Of a stretch of 7,220 nt of DNA, positions 1 to 6,593 are shown in pieces. Within the stretch, counting starts at the first letter, position 1, and each line of letters opens with the position of its first letter. The DNA comes from Pseudomonadota bacterium (lineage in GTDB: Bacteria > Pseudomonadota > Gammaproteobacteria > Burkholderiales > Burkholderiaceae_D), in contig JAFAGG010000048.1 of the NCBI GenBank assembly GCA_023422955.1, forward strand, positions 1-7,220, in the 5' to 3' direction. A program made the position numbers and the translations under genes. The notes under the pieces are model-generated. The model made no database searches and was not told the origin of the DNA. It saw only the letters and a program-made list of their open reading frames with translations.

Positions 1-1293
1 GGACTGGGTATAGAGCTGGTACGTGAAGTGGCCGCTAGCGGACGCCAGATGCCGATTGCCGTGATTACGGCTTACGGCAGCACCGATAACGCGGTCGTGG
101 CGCTCAAGGCGGGTGCCTTTGATTATCTTTCCAAGCCGGTCAATCTGGAGCAGTTGCGTCTGCTGGTGCTGTCTGCCCTGAAGCTGCAGGCCAAACCGCT
201 GCCATCCACGCTTCCTCAGCCGGGCCAGCAGGATGCAAGTCCGCTCAGGCTGCTGGGCCAGGCGCCGGTGATGCAGGAAGTGCATACCCAGATCCTGCGG
301 GTGGCGCGCAGCATGGCGCCGGTCGCGATTACCGGAGAGTCGGGCAGCGGCAAGGAGCTGGCGGCACGCGACATCCATGCCCAAAGTTCGCGCGCCGACA
401 AGCCTTTCATCGCCGTGAATTGCGGCGCGATTCCGGAAACGCTGATGGAAGCGGAGTTTTTCGGCTATCGCAAGGGCGCTTTCACCGGCGCCACCGAAGA
501 CCGCGACGGTTTTTTTCAGGCCGCGCACGGCGGCACGCTGATGCTGGATGAAGTGGCCGACTTGCCGCTGGCCATGCAGGTCAAGCTGCTGCGGGCGATT
601 CAGGAACGGCGCGTGCGCAAGGTGGGAGCCACCACCGAGGAAGCGGTCGACGTGCGGCTGATCAGCGCCACGCACCAGGATCTGGCGCAATGCGTGGAGC
701 AGGGGAAGTTCAGGCAGGACTTGTATTACCGGCTGAATGTCATCGAGCTGCGCCTGCCGCCGCTGCGCGAACGGTCGCAGGACATTCCCTTGCTGGCAGA
801 GGCCTTGCTGTCGCGCCTGGCTGCCGGAGAGCACAAGGCGAAATTGTCGGCGGCTGCCTTGCAGGCCTTGCAGGCTTACGCTTTCCCGGGCAATGTGCGC
901 GAGCTGGAAAATATCCTGGAACGGGCACTGGCATTCGCCAATGACGGCGTGATTGAAGTCGCCGACCTGGCCCTGCGGCATGGCAGCATGCCGCCGCCTG
1001 CGACGCAGCGCGAGCCGGATGACTTGCCGGCTGCGATCCCGGAATCTTCTGCCGGCAGCGCACAGGTCATGGCGGCACAGTCGCCGCTTGCCGTTGAGTT
1101 ACCCACGCAGGCCGCGGTCTCCGAGTTGCCCGCCTCCTTGCCGGATCATCTGGAAAGCATAGAGCGCGACGTGATATTGCGCGCCCTGGCGAAAACCCAT
1201 TTCAATCGCACGCAGGCTGCAGAGCTGCTGGGCATCAGTTTCCGCCAGCTGCGTTATCGCATGCAAAGGCTCGCCATCAATGAGCCGGAATAA
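1..1293 (+). CDS. pilR: Type IV pilus sigma-54 response regulator PilR (5' partial)
   Basis: This is a two-component response regulator of the NtrC family. PilR partners the sensor kinase PilS and activates sigma-54 transcription of pilin genes. The window opens in frame inside the receiver domain, after the phospho-acceptor Asp, which is not visible. Counting from the first visible codon (430 codons to the stop): receiver end about 1-62, with VITAYGS and the conserved Lys of LSKPV; AAA+ domain about 80-320, with Walker A GESGSGKE (112-119), the sigma-54 contact loop GAFTGA (159-164), Walker B ending LMLDEV with DE at 183-184, arginine-finger region FRQDLYYRL and sensor II PGNVRELEN; then a Pro/Ala-rich linker and a Fis-type helix-turn-helix (RTQAAELLGISFRQLRYR, about 403-420). 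The closeness to Pseudomonas PilR, including EFFGYRKGAFTGA and FPGNVRELEN, supports PilR over other NtrC-type regulators. pilS would be expected upstream. The gene overlaps ampD by 14 bases. Confidence 0.9.
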   Translation, partial: GLGIELVREVAASGRQMPIAVITAYGSTDNAVVALKAGAFDYLSKPVNLEQLRLLVLSALKLQAKPLPSTLPQPGQQDASPLRLLGQAPVMQEVHTQILRVARSMAPVAITGESGSGKELAARDIHAQSSRADKPFIAVNCGAIPETLMEAEFFGYRKGAFTGATEDRDGFFQAAHGGTLMLDEVADLPLAMQVKLLRAIQERRVRKVGATTEEAVDVRLISATHQDLAQCVEQGKFRQDLYYRLNVIELRLPPLRERSQDIPLLAEALLSRLAAGEHKAKLSAAALQALQAYAFPGNVRELENILERALAFANDGVIEVADLALRHGSMPPPATQREPDDLPAAIPESSAGSAQVMAAQSPLAVELPTQAAVSELPASLPDHLESIERDVILRALAKTHFNRTQAAELLGISFRQLRYRMQRLAINEPE

Positions 1294-1900
1294 ACCTGTT
1301 TTGTTCGAGGTGGACGCTGCAGGATGGTGCACGGGCGTAGACCATCATCCTTCTCCGAATTTTGATGCGCGGCCGGAAGGCGTGGCGGTGGATTTGCTGG
1401 TCATTCACAATATCAGCCTGCCGCCCTCCGATTATGGCGGGCCTCATATCGCCGAGCTGTTCACCAATTGCCTGGATTGTGATGCCCATCCCTATTTCGA
1501 TCGCTTGCGCGGAGTGCGCGTATCGGCGCATTTTCTGATTCGTCGCGACGGGCAAATCATCCAGTTTGTGCCGGTGACGATGCGTGCGTGGCACGCCGGC
1601 CAGTCGAGTTTTCGCGATCGTGAGCGCTGCAATGACTTCTCCATCGGAATTGAACTCGAAGGCTCAGACTTCGAGCCTTTTACCGATTCCCAGTACCGGC
1701 AACTGGCAAAACTGAGCTGCAGCCTGCAACAGGCCATGCCGCTTGCCGATGTCACCGGCCATGAACATATCGCGCCAGGCCGCAAGACGGACCCAGGCCC
1801 ATTCTTTGAGTGGGAGGTCTATAGACGTGAGTGCAGCAGCCTGCGGGCGATCATGTTGCAAAATGCTAATAGTCCTTTGCGGTTTTCTTTTCCCCTATGA
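1280..1900 (+). CDS. ampD: 1,6-anhydro-N-acetylmuramyl-L-alanine amidase AmpD
   Basis: AmpD is a cytoplasmic zinc amidase that removes the peptide from anhydro-muropeptides during peptidoglycan recycling. In bacteria with AmpR/AmpC it thereby keeps beta-lactamase induction low. The 206-residue protein aligns along its length with enterobacterial AmpD (183 residues in E. coli). The predicted zinc ligands are H43 (VIHNISLPP), H161 and D171 (GHEHIAPGRKTDPGP). Catalytic E125 lies in DFSIGIELEG and K169 in RKTDP, matching E116 and K162 of E. coli. Other conserved blocks are VSAHFLIRRDG and RAWHAG. There is no signal peptide, as expected of the cytoplasmic enzyme. The ATG lies inside the end of pilR (14-base overlap, other frame), with AAAGG at 1265-1269, 10 bases upstream, as a weak ribosome site, so translational coupling to pilR is likely. 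About 20 C-terminal residues (ending in ANSPLRFSFPL) go beyond the usual family end and look unconserved. Confidence 0.95.
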   Translation: MSRNKPVLFEVDAAGWCTGVDHHPSPNFDARPEGVAVDLLVIHNISLPPSDYGGPHIAELFTNCLDCDAHPYFDRLRGVRVSAHFLIRRDGQIIQFVPVTMRAWHAGQSSFRDRERCNDFSIGIELEGSDFEPFTDSQYRQLAKLSCSLQQAMPLADVTGHEHIAPGRKTDPGPFFEWEVYRRECSSLRAIMLQNANSPLRFSFPL

Positions 1901-1952
1901 AAAGTCAAGATTTTTATTGCCCGAAATAGTAATACTTGTGCCAAAAAAGGTA

Positions 1953-1981
1953 TTGCATAGACCGGTGTCGCACACTAGAAT
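1953..1981 (+). promoter_or_regulatory. Candidate sigma-70 promoter of nrdAB
   Basis: TTGCAT at 1953-1958 and TAGAAT at 1976-1981 are separated by 17 bases. The -10 matches the consensus at five of six positions; the -35 matches only TTG. A/T-rich DNA lies upstream (1906-1952). The -10 sits entirely inside the first NrdR box, which is what a repressor-controlled nrd promoter should look like. A start near 1988 would give an nrdA leader of about 280 bases. No better-matching promoter was seen nearer to nrdA. The transcription start is inferred, not shown. Confidence 0.55.
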
Positions 1982-1987
1982 TAGTGC
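1972..1987 (+). promoter_or_regulatory. NrdR box 1 (overlaps promoter -10)
   Basis: The 16-base site ACACTAGAATTAGTGC has perfect inverted arms, CACTA (1973-1977) and TAGTG (1982-1986), around four central bases. This matches the known NrdR box, a palindrome of the form CACTATATATAGTG. NrdR is a zinc-ribbon/ATP-cone repressor that senses ATP and dATP and silences ribonucleotide reductase operons. The site covers the -10 hexamer, so binding would block RNA polymerase. The nrdR gene is not in this window. Confidence 0.8.
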
Positions 1988-2002
1988 CTGGCGTTCTCTT
2001 GT

Positions 2003-2018
2003 GCACTAGATGTAGTGG
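2003..2018 (+). promoter_or_regulatory. NrdR box 2
   Basis: The second 16-base site GCACTAGATGTAGTGG again has perfect CACTA (2004-2008) and TAGTG (2013-2017) arms. It starts 31 bases after box 1, with a 15-base gap between boxes. That puts both sites on the same face of the helix at about three turns, the paired arrangement described for NrdR-regulated promoters in other proteobacteria. It lies downstream of the predicted transcription start. Confidence 0.8.
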
Positions 2019-2071
2019 TAAGGATCGCAGTTTTATTGGCATAACAGCCCGCCAAATGCAACAGTCTGGCA

Positions 2072-2086
2072 ATAAAAACTTTTTAT
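2072..2086. repeat. AT-only palindrome in nrdA leader
   Basis: ATAAAAA (2072-2078) and TTTTTAT (2080-2086) form a perfect 7+7 inverted repeat around a single base. With one base between the arms it cannot form a proper RNA hairpin, so it is more likely a DNA-level symmetric site or chance in an A/T-rich leader. I do not recognise a regulator for it. Confidence 0.35.
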
Positions 2087-2107
2087 AGGCAGCAGAGGAC
2101 CAAGCGC

Positions 2108-2130
2108 CATCCCTGATTTTTCTGGGGATG
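2108..2130 (+). other. Hairpin in nrdA leader
   Basis: CATCCC (2108-2113) pairs with GGGATG (2125-2130) around an 11-base loop (TGATTTTTCTG). No T-run follows, so it is not a terminator. It is one of three inverted repeats that could fold in the leader between the predicted promoter and nrdA. Confidence 0.4.
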
Positions 2131-2159
2131 CCGAGATTGCAGTTCTCTTGCTGTTCCTG

Positions 2160-2203
2160 ACTTGAAAATAAGCTCCGCAATGGGAGCAGTTTATTTTGCA
2201 AGT
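2160..2203 (+). other. Long 17-bp hairpin in nrdA leader
   Basis: Three successive helices stack into one hairpin: ACTTG with CAAGT (2160-2164/2199-2203), AAAATAA with TTATTTT (2165-2171/2191-2197), and GCTCC with GGAGC (2172-2176/2183-2187). The loop is GCAATG; single-strand bulges are AGT (2188-2190) and G2198. Every base of the 5' arm is paired. The hairpin ends 66 bases before the nrdA start. It could be a leader control element, a transcript stabiliser or an attenuator, but it lacks the free T-run that an intrinsic terminator needs. It is too far downstream to be an obvious ampD terminator. The function is unknown. Confidence 0.55.
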
Positions 2204-2233
2204 GCCGAAATATTCCGTATCTAGATAAAAATT

Positions 2234-2248
2234 AGCAGCGAAGCTGCT
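2234..2248 (+). other. Short hairpin just upstream of nrdA ribosome site
   Basis: AGCAGC (2234-2239) and GCTGCT (2243-2248) pair around GAA, and TT/GG wobble pairs could extend the stem. It ends 11 bases before the AGGAGG ribosome site and leaves that site open. It may shape the ribosome landing region or simply cap the leader. Confidence 0.4.
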
Positions 2249-2259
2249 GGCATAGTCTC

Positions 2260-2265
2260 AGGAGG
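2260..2265 (+). promoter_or_regulatory. nrdA ribosome binding site that fixes the GTG start
   Basis: AGGAGG is a full Shine-Dalgarno match four bases before GTG at 2270. No ATG lies upstream in frame before the stop at 2222-2224. The first internal ATG (codon 15) has no comparable site upstream. A strong site at short spacing feeding a GTG codon suggests moderate, tuned initiation. Confidence 0.75.
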
Positions 2266-2269
2266 CTTA

Positions 2270-5179
2270 GTGCATACCACTCAAAATACCCCCGTAACCT
2301 CGTCCGCTGACATGGGTTTCACTTCATCGTCTGCTGAAGCTGGTCGGCCTGTTGCCGCATCAGCGCTCAATTTTTCTGACTATAAGATCATCCGGCGCAA
2401 TGGCGCAGTGATGGGATTTGAACCGTCCAAGATTGCAGTCGCCATGACCAAGGCCTTTTTGGCCGTCAATAGTGGTCAGGGCGCGGCTTCTGCGCGTGTG
2501 CGCGAACTGGTCGAAAAACTGACCTCCGAGGTGGTGAGCGCATTGCTGCGCCGCCGTCCGGCTGGTGGCACCTTCCATATCGAAGATGTGCAGGATCAGG
2601 TCGAACTGGCACTGATGCGTTCCGGCGAACACGACGTGGCGCGTGCTTACGTGTTGTATCGCGCCAAGCGCATGGAAGAGCGTGCGGCAAAAAGAAACGC
2701 AGCAACTGCCGAGTCGGTCCAGCTTCACGTCACCGAAAACGGCGTTAGCCAGCTGCTGGACCTGGATAAATTGTTTGGCATGATCGAAGCGGCTTGCGTC
2801 AGCCTTGAAAAAAATGTCGATGCGCAAGCCATCTTCAACGAAACCATCAAGAATCTGTACGATGGCGTGCCAGTTGCGGAATTGCACAAGTCCACGATTC
2901 TCGCCGCCCGCGCGCTGATGGAAAAAGATCCGGCCTACAGCCAGGTCACCGCGCGTCTCTTGATGCACACGATTCGCAAGGAAGTATTCGGCCAGGAAGT
3001 CGCCCAAGCCGAGGCTGCGGCGCACTATCTGGAATATTTCCCGAAATTCATCCGGAAAGGTATCGCCGCCGAGCTGCTGGACAACAAGCTGGCGGAGTTC
3101 GATCTGAAAAGATTGGCTGAAGCGCTGGTGCCGGACCGCGATCTGCAATTCGGCTATCTCGGCCTGCAAACCCTGTATGACCGCTACTTCCTGCATATCG
3201 ACGGCAATCGTATCGAAATGCCGCAAGCCTTTTTCATGCGCGTGGCCATGGGCTTGTCGCTGAACGAAAGCAACCGCGAAGCGCGCGCCATCGAGTTCTA
3301 TAATCTGTTGTCGACTTTCGACTTCATGAGCTCTACGCCGACGCTGTTCAACTCCGGTACCCAGCGTTCGCAACTGTCCTCCTGCTACCTGACCACGGTT
3401 TCCGATGACCTGGAAGGCATCTACGACGCGATCAAGGAAAATGCGCTGCTCGCCAAATTTGCAGGCGGCCTGGGCAATGACTGGACCCCGGTGCGTGCGC
3501 TCGGTGCGCACATCAAGGGCACCAACGGCAAGTCGCAAGGCGTGGTGCCGTTCCTGAAAGTGGTGAACGACACCGCCGTCGCGGTGAACCAGGGCGGTAA
3601 ACGCAAGGGTGCCGTCTGCGCCTACCTGGAAACCTGGCATATGGATGTCGAGGAATTCCTGGAACTGCGCAAGAACACCGGCGATGATCGCCGCCGTACG
3701 CACGACATGAACACCGCGAACTGGATTCCTGATCTGTTCATGAAGCGCGTAATGGAAAAAGGCGAATGGACCCTGTTCTCGCCTTCCGATGTGCCGGATC
3801 TGCACGACAAGTTCGGCAGGGCTTTCGAAGAAGCTTATGTCGGTTACGAACAGAAAGCCGCGCGCGGTGAACTCAAGCTGTTCAAGAAAGTCCAGGCGAT
3901 GGACATGTGGCGCAAGATGCTGTCCATGCTGTTCGAAACCGGCCATCCCTGGATTACCTTCAAGGACCCTTGCAACATCCGTTCGCCGCAGCAGCATGTT
4001 GGCGTGGTCCATAGCTCGAATCTATGCACCGAGATTACGCTTAACACCAATGCAGATGAAATCGCGGTCTGCAACCTGGGTTCGGTCAACCTGCCGGCAC
4101 ATATCAAAGACGGTAAGCTGGATCACGAAAAACTGCAGCGCACGGTTCGCACCGCGATGCGCATGCTGGATAACGTGATTGATATTAACTATTACGCTGT
4201 CAAGAAAGCGCGTGATTCCAACCTGCGTCATCGTCCGGTCGGTATGGGCATCATGGGCTTCCAGGATTGCCTGCACATGATCCGCATACCTTATGCTTCG
4301 GATGCCGCGGTGGAATTCGCCGATCGCTCGATGGAAGCGGTGTGCTACTACGCTTACTGGGCGTCGACCGAACTGGCGGAAGAGCGTGGCCGTTACAGCT
4401 CCTACAAGGGTTCGCTGTGGGATCGCGGCATCCTGCCCCAGGATTCGCTGAAACTCTTGGCGGAAGAACGCGGCGGTTATCTGGAAGTCGATAGCTCCGA
4501 AACTATGGAGTGGGACGCACTGCGTAGCCGCATCCGCGAACATGGCATGCGCAACTCGAACTGCGTGGCGATTGCGCCGACCGCGACGATTTCCAACATC
4601 ATCGGTGTTTCGGCCTGTATCGAGCCGACTTACCAGAACCTGTATGTGAAATCGAACCTGTCGGGCGAATTTACCGACATTAACGAACACCTGGTGCGCG
4701 ACCTGAAAGCTCGTGCCTTGTGGGATGAAGTGATGATCGCCGATCTGAAATATTTCGACGGCAGCCTGGCCAAGATCGATCGTATTCCAGCAGACCTGCG
4801 TGAATTGTATGCGACCGCGTTTGAAGTCGAGCCGAGCTGGCTGGTGAAAGCTGCATCACGCCGTCAGAAATGGATCGACCAGGCGCAGTCGCTGAATATC
4901 TACATGGCAGGCGCATCCGGCAAGAAGCTGGACGAAACTTACAAGCTGGCCTGGCTGAGCGGTTTGAAAACCACGTACTACCTGCGCTCCATCGGCGCGA
5001 CGCACAGCGAGAAGTCCACCACCAAAACCGGTGCGCTGAATGCAGTGTCCTCCGATGGCGGTATGAGCGGCATGATGTCAGCGCCTCAGGCTGCCGTGAC
5101 CGAGGAAGAACTGGCTGGTCCGGCCTGCATGCTGCGTCCTGGTGATCCAGGCTTCGAAGAGTGCGAAGCTTGCCAATGA
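2270..5179 (+). CDS. nrdA: Class Ia ribonucleoside-diphosphate reductase large subunit NrdA
   Basis: The catalytic alpha subunit reduces ribonucleoside diphosphates to deoxy forms in the cytoplasm, using a radical passed from NrdB. It has 969 residues, against 761 in E. coli, because of an N-terminal extension. A canonical ATP-cone lies at about 38-140 (IIRRNG, then HIEDVQDQVE). A second cone-like region at about 151-241 aligns with the single E. coli cone but has lost its Lys-Arg nucleotide contacts (VTENG replaces VTKRDG). The barrel carries C372 (SSCYL), N584, C586 and E588 in HSSNLCTEI, C601, and the radical-relay pair Y903-Y904 (KTTYY). The C-terminal redox pair is C965 and C968 (ECEACQ). 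These match E. coli C225, N437, C439, E441, C462, Y730, Y731, C754 and C759, so the enzyme looks intact. The long two-cone form resembles that of Pseudomonas. nrdB follows after 154 bases, and paired NrdR boxes lie upstream. Confidence 0.97.
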   Translation: MHTTQNTPVTSSADMGFTSSSAEAGRPVAASALNFSDYKIIRRNGAVMGFEPSKIAVAMTKAFLAVNSGQGAASARVRELVEKLTSEVVSALLRRRPAGGTFHIEDVQDQVELALMRSGEHDVARAYVLYRAKRMEERAAKRNAATAESVQLHVTENGVSQLLDLDKLFGMIEAACVSLEKNVDAQAIFNETIKNLYDGVPVAELHKSTILAARALMEKDPAYSQVTARLLMHTIRKEVFGQEVAQAEAAAHYLEYFPKFIRKGIAAELLDNKLAEFDLKRLAEALVPDRDLQFGYLGLQTLYDRYFLHIDGNRIEMPQAFFMRVAMGLSLNESNREARAIEFYNLLSTFDFMSSTPTLFNSGTQRSQLSSCYLTTVSDDLEGIYDAIKENALLAKFAGGLGNDWTPVRALGAHIKGTNGKSQGVVPFLKVVNDTAVAVNQGGKRKGAVCAYLETWHMDVEEFLELRKNTGDDRRRTHDMNTANWIPDLFMKRVMEKGEWTLFSPSDVPDLHDKFGRAFEEAYVGYEQKAARGELKLFKKVQAMDMWRKMLSMLFETGHPWITFKDPCNIRSPQQHVGVVHSSNLCTEITLNTNADEIAVCNLGSVNLPAHIKDGKLDHEKLQRTVRTAMRMLDNVIDINYYAVKKARDSNLRHRPVGMGIMGFQDCLHMIRIPYASDAAVEFADRSMEAVCYYAYWASTELAEERGRYSSYKGSLWDRGILPQDSLKLLAEERGGYLEVDSSETMEWDALRSRIREHGMRNSNCVAIAPTATISNIIGVSACIEPTYQNLYVKSNLSGEFTDINEHLVRDLKARALWDEVMIADLKYFDGSLAKIDRIPADLRELYATAFEVEPSWLVKAASRRQKWIDQAQSLNIYMAGASGKKLDETYKLAWLSGLKTTYYLRSIGATHSEKSTTKTGALNAVSSDGGMSGMMSAPQAAVTEEELAGPACMLRPGDPGFEECEACQ

Positions 5180-5187
5180 TGTGAAAG

Positions 5188-5213
5188 GCGAAGTCGTGGA
5201 AACGCGGCTTCGC
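5188..5213 (+). other. Hairpin in nrdA-nrdB spacer
   Basis: GCGAAG (5188-5193) pairs with CTTCGC (5208-5213). An inner CGT/ACG stem (5195-5197/5202-5204) closes a GGAA loop. The hairpin begins nine bases after the nrdA stop and has no T-run. It is therefore more likely an mRNA-stability or processing element that separates nrdA and nrdB message levels than a terminator. The rest of the spacer (to 5333) holds only the AGGGAAG ribosome site of nrdB (5324-5330) and a weak promoter-like stretch. Confidence 0.45.
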
Positions 5214-5333
5214 GCAGTCATCGCTGCCGATGGTTCTTAAGCATGAGCAAAGCGAAGGGCTGAAATGCACCACCACAATTGAACTAACTGGCACTATCGT
5301 TAGACAAACCAAGAGAATTGAAAAGGGAAGAAA

Positions 5334-6515
5334 ATGCTTTCATGGGATGATGAAGTGAGTGCCGCTCCGGCACCCCGCACGCCGCAACCTGCTTCGCAGC
5401 CGGCATTTCCGGGCGATGCAACGCCGGGACTCGCGCATCACGTCGAACTGAACGCAAGGTCTGCAGCGCCCGTTGATGAAAATGGCGACGGCACCGACCG
5501 TCGTGTGAACGTGGCAGACAAACGCATCATCAATGGCCAGACCGACGTTAATCAGCTGGTCCCGTTCAAATACAAATGGGCCTGGGACAAGTATCTGGCC
5601 GGCTGCGCCAATCACTGGATGCCGCAGGAAATCAACATGCAGCGCGACATCGAACTCTGGAAGAACCCGAACGGTTTGACCGAAGATGAGCGCCGCCTGG
5701 TCAAGCGTAACCTGGGGTTCTTTGTGACCGCCGATTCGCTGGCCGCCAACAATATCGTGCTCGGTACCTATCGTCATATCACCGCTCCGGAGTGCCGCCA
5801 ATATCTGCTGCGTCAGGCATTCGAGGAAGCGATTCACACCCACGCTTACCAGTACATCGTCGAATCGCTGGGCCTGGATGAAGCCGAAATCTTCAATGCC
5901 TATCACGAAGTAAAATCAATTCGTGACAAGGATGAATTCCTGATTCCATTTATCGACGTTCTCACCAATCCGGAATTCAAGACCGGCACGATGGAATCCG
6001 ACCAGACGCTGCTGCGTTCGCTGATTGTCTTTGCATGCTTGATGGAAGGCTTGTTCTTCTATGTGGGCTTTACGCAGATTCTCGCGCTGGGCCGTCAGAA
6101 CAAGATGATGGGCGCAGCTGAACAGTATCAGTACATTCTGCGCGATGAATCGATGCACTGCAATTTCGGTATCGACCTGATCAACACGATCAAGTTGGAG
6201 AACCCGCATTTGTGGACGCCGCAATTCCGCGAAGAGATTAAATCGTTGTTTTTGCGCGCGGTAGAGTTGGAATATCGTTACGCAGAAGATACAATGCCGC
6301 GTGGAGTGTTGGGACTGAATGCGCCGATGTTCAAAGGCTATTTGCGATTCATCGCAAATCGACGTGCGCAGCAGATTGGTCTTGACGCATTGTTCCCGCA
6401 AGAAGAGAATCCGTTCCCGTGGATGAGCGAGATGATCGACTTGAAAAAGGAACGCAATTTCTTCGAAACGCGAGTCATCGAGTATCAGACTGGCGGCGCT
6501 TTAAGTTGGGATTAA
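5334..6515 (+). CDS. nrdB: Class Ia ribonucleoside-diphosphate reductase small subunit NrdB
   Basis: The beta subunit houses a diiron centre and a tyrosyl radical that starts catalysis in NrdA. It has 393 residues. Predicted iron ligands are D134 (TADS), E165 and H168 (FEEAIHTHAY), E238 (FACLMEG), and E272 and H275 (RDESMH). The radical tyrosine is Y172, matching Y122 of E. coli, so this is a tyrosyl-radical rather than a Tyr-less enzyme. Y384 (VIEYQ) sits at the place of Y356 in the radical relay. The C-terminal tail, which in this family docks on NrdA, ends GGALSWD. The N-terminus starts MLSWDDE, repeating LSWD, followed by a Pro/Ala-rich, probably disordered stretch (about 9-55). AGGGAAG five bases or fewer upstream supports the ATG. 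Leucine codons change from mostly CTG to mostly TTG at about codon 288. It is probably co-transcribed with nrdA, with the transcript ending at the terminator at 6655-6691. Confidence 0.97.
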   Translation: MLSWDDEVSAAPAPRTPQPASQPAFPGDATPGLAHHVELNARSAAPVDENGDGTDRRVNVADKRIINGQTDVNQLVPFKYKWAWDKYLAGCANHWMPQEINMQRDIELWKNPNGLTEDERRLVKRNLGFFVTADSLAANNIVLGTYRHITAPECRQYLLRQAFEEAIHTHAYQYIVESLGLDEAEIFNAYHEVKSIRDKDEFLIPFIDVLTNPEFKTGTMESDQTLLRSLIVFACLMEGLFFYVGFTQILALGRQNKMMGAAEQYQYILRDESMHCNFGIDLINTIKLENPHLWTPQFREEIKSLFLRAVELEYRYAEDTMPRGVLGLNAPMFKGYLRFIANRRAQQIGLDALFPQEENPFPWMSEMIDLKKERNFFETRVIEYQTGGALSWD

Positions 6516-6540
6516 GTGCGGAGGGTATCGCAAACGCAGA

Positions 6541-6593
6541 ATAGGTGCCGCAGAAATCGGCAAGCAGAAAGAAGATAAAAAAAGCGCACCTAT
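6541..6593 (+). repeat. Long-range inverted repeat in nrdB 3' UTR
   Basis: ATAGGTGC (6541-6548) and GCACCTAT (6586-6593) are perfect complements across a purine-rich, 37-base interval. A competing local hairpin, TGCCG/CGGCA (6546-6550/6558-6562), shares bases with the left arm, so the two folds exclude each other. No free T-run follows on the + strand. It may be a 3' UTR fold protecting the message; the function is unproven. Confidence 0.35.

Noticed and set aside
1914..2201. 95-codon minus-strand frame in the ampD-nrdA gap
   Set aside because: It begins at a TTG, runs through the NrdR boxes and leader hairpins, and has no recognised motif. The regulatory reading explains the region better.
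2160..2203. Leader hairpin as an intrinsic terminator of ampD
   Set aside because: The T-rich stretch lies inside the 3' arm of the stem rather than after it, and it sits 260 bases past ampD, downstream of the likely nrdA promoter.
1901..2269. DnaA boxes like those at E. coli nrdA
   Set aside because: I looked for TTATCCACA-like sites on both strands and saw no convincing match.
2360..4012. A 550-codon open frame on the minus strand opposite nrdA
   Set aside because: Its codons mirror the codon bias of nrdA, whose product is clearly conserved over the same bases. The predicted protein is Gln/His/Arg-rich with no recognisable motif. Long antisense frames are common opposite highly biased genes.
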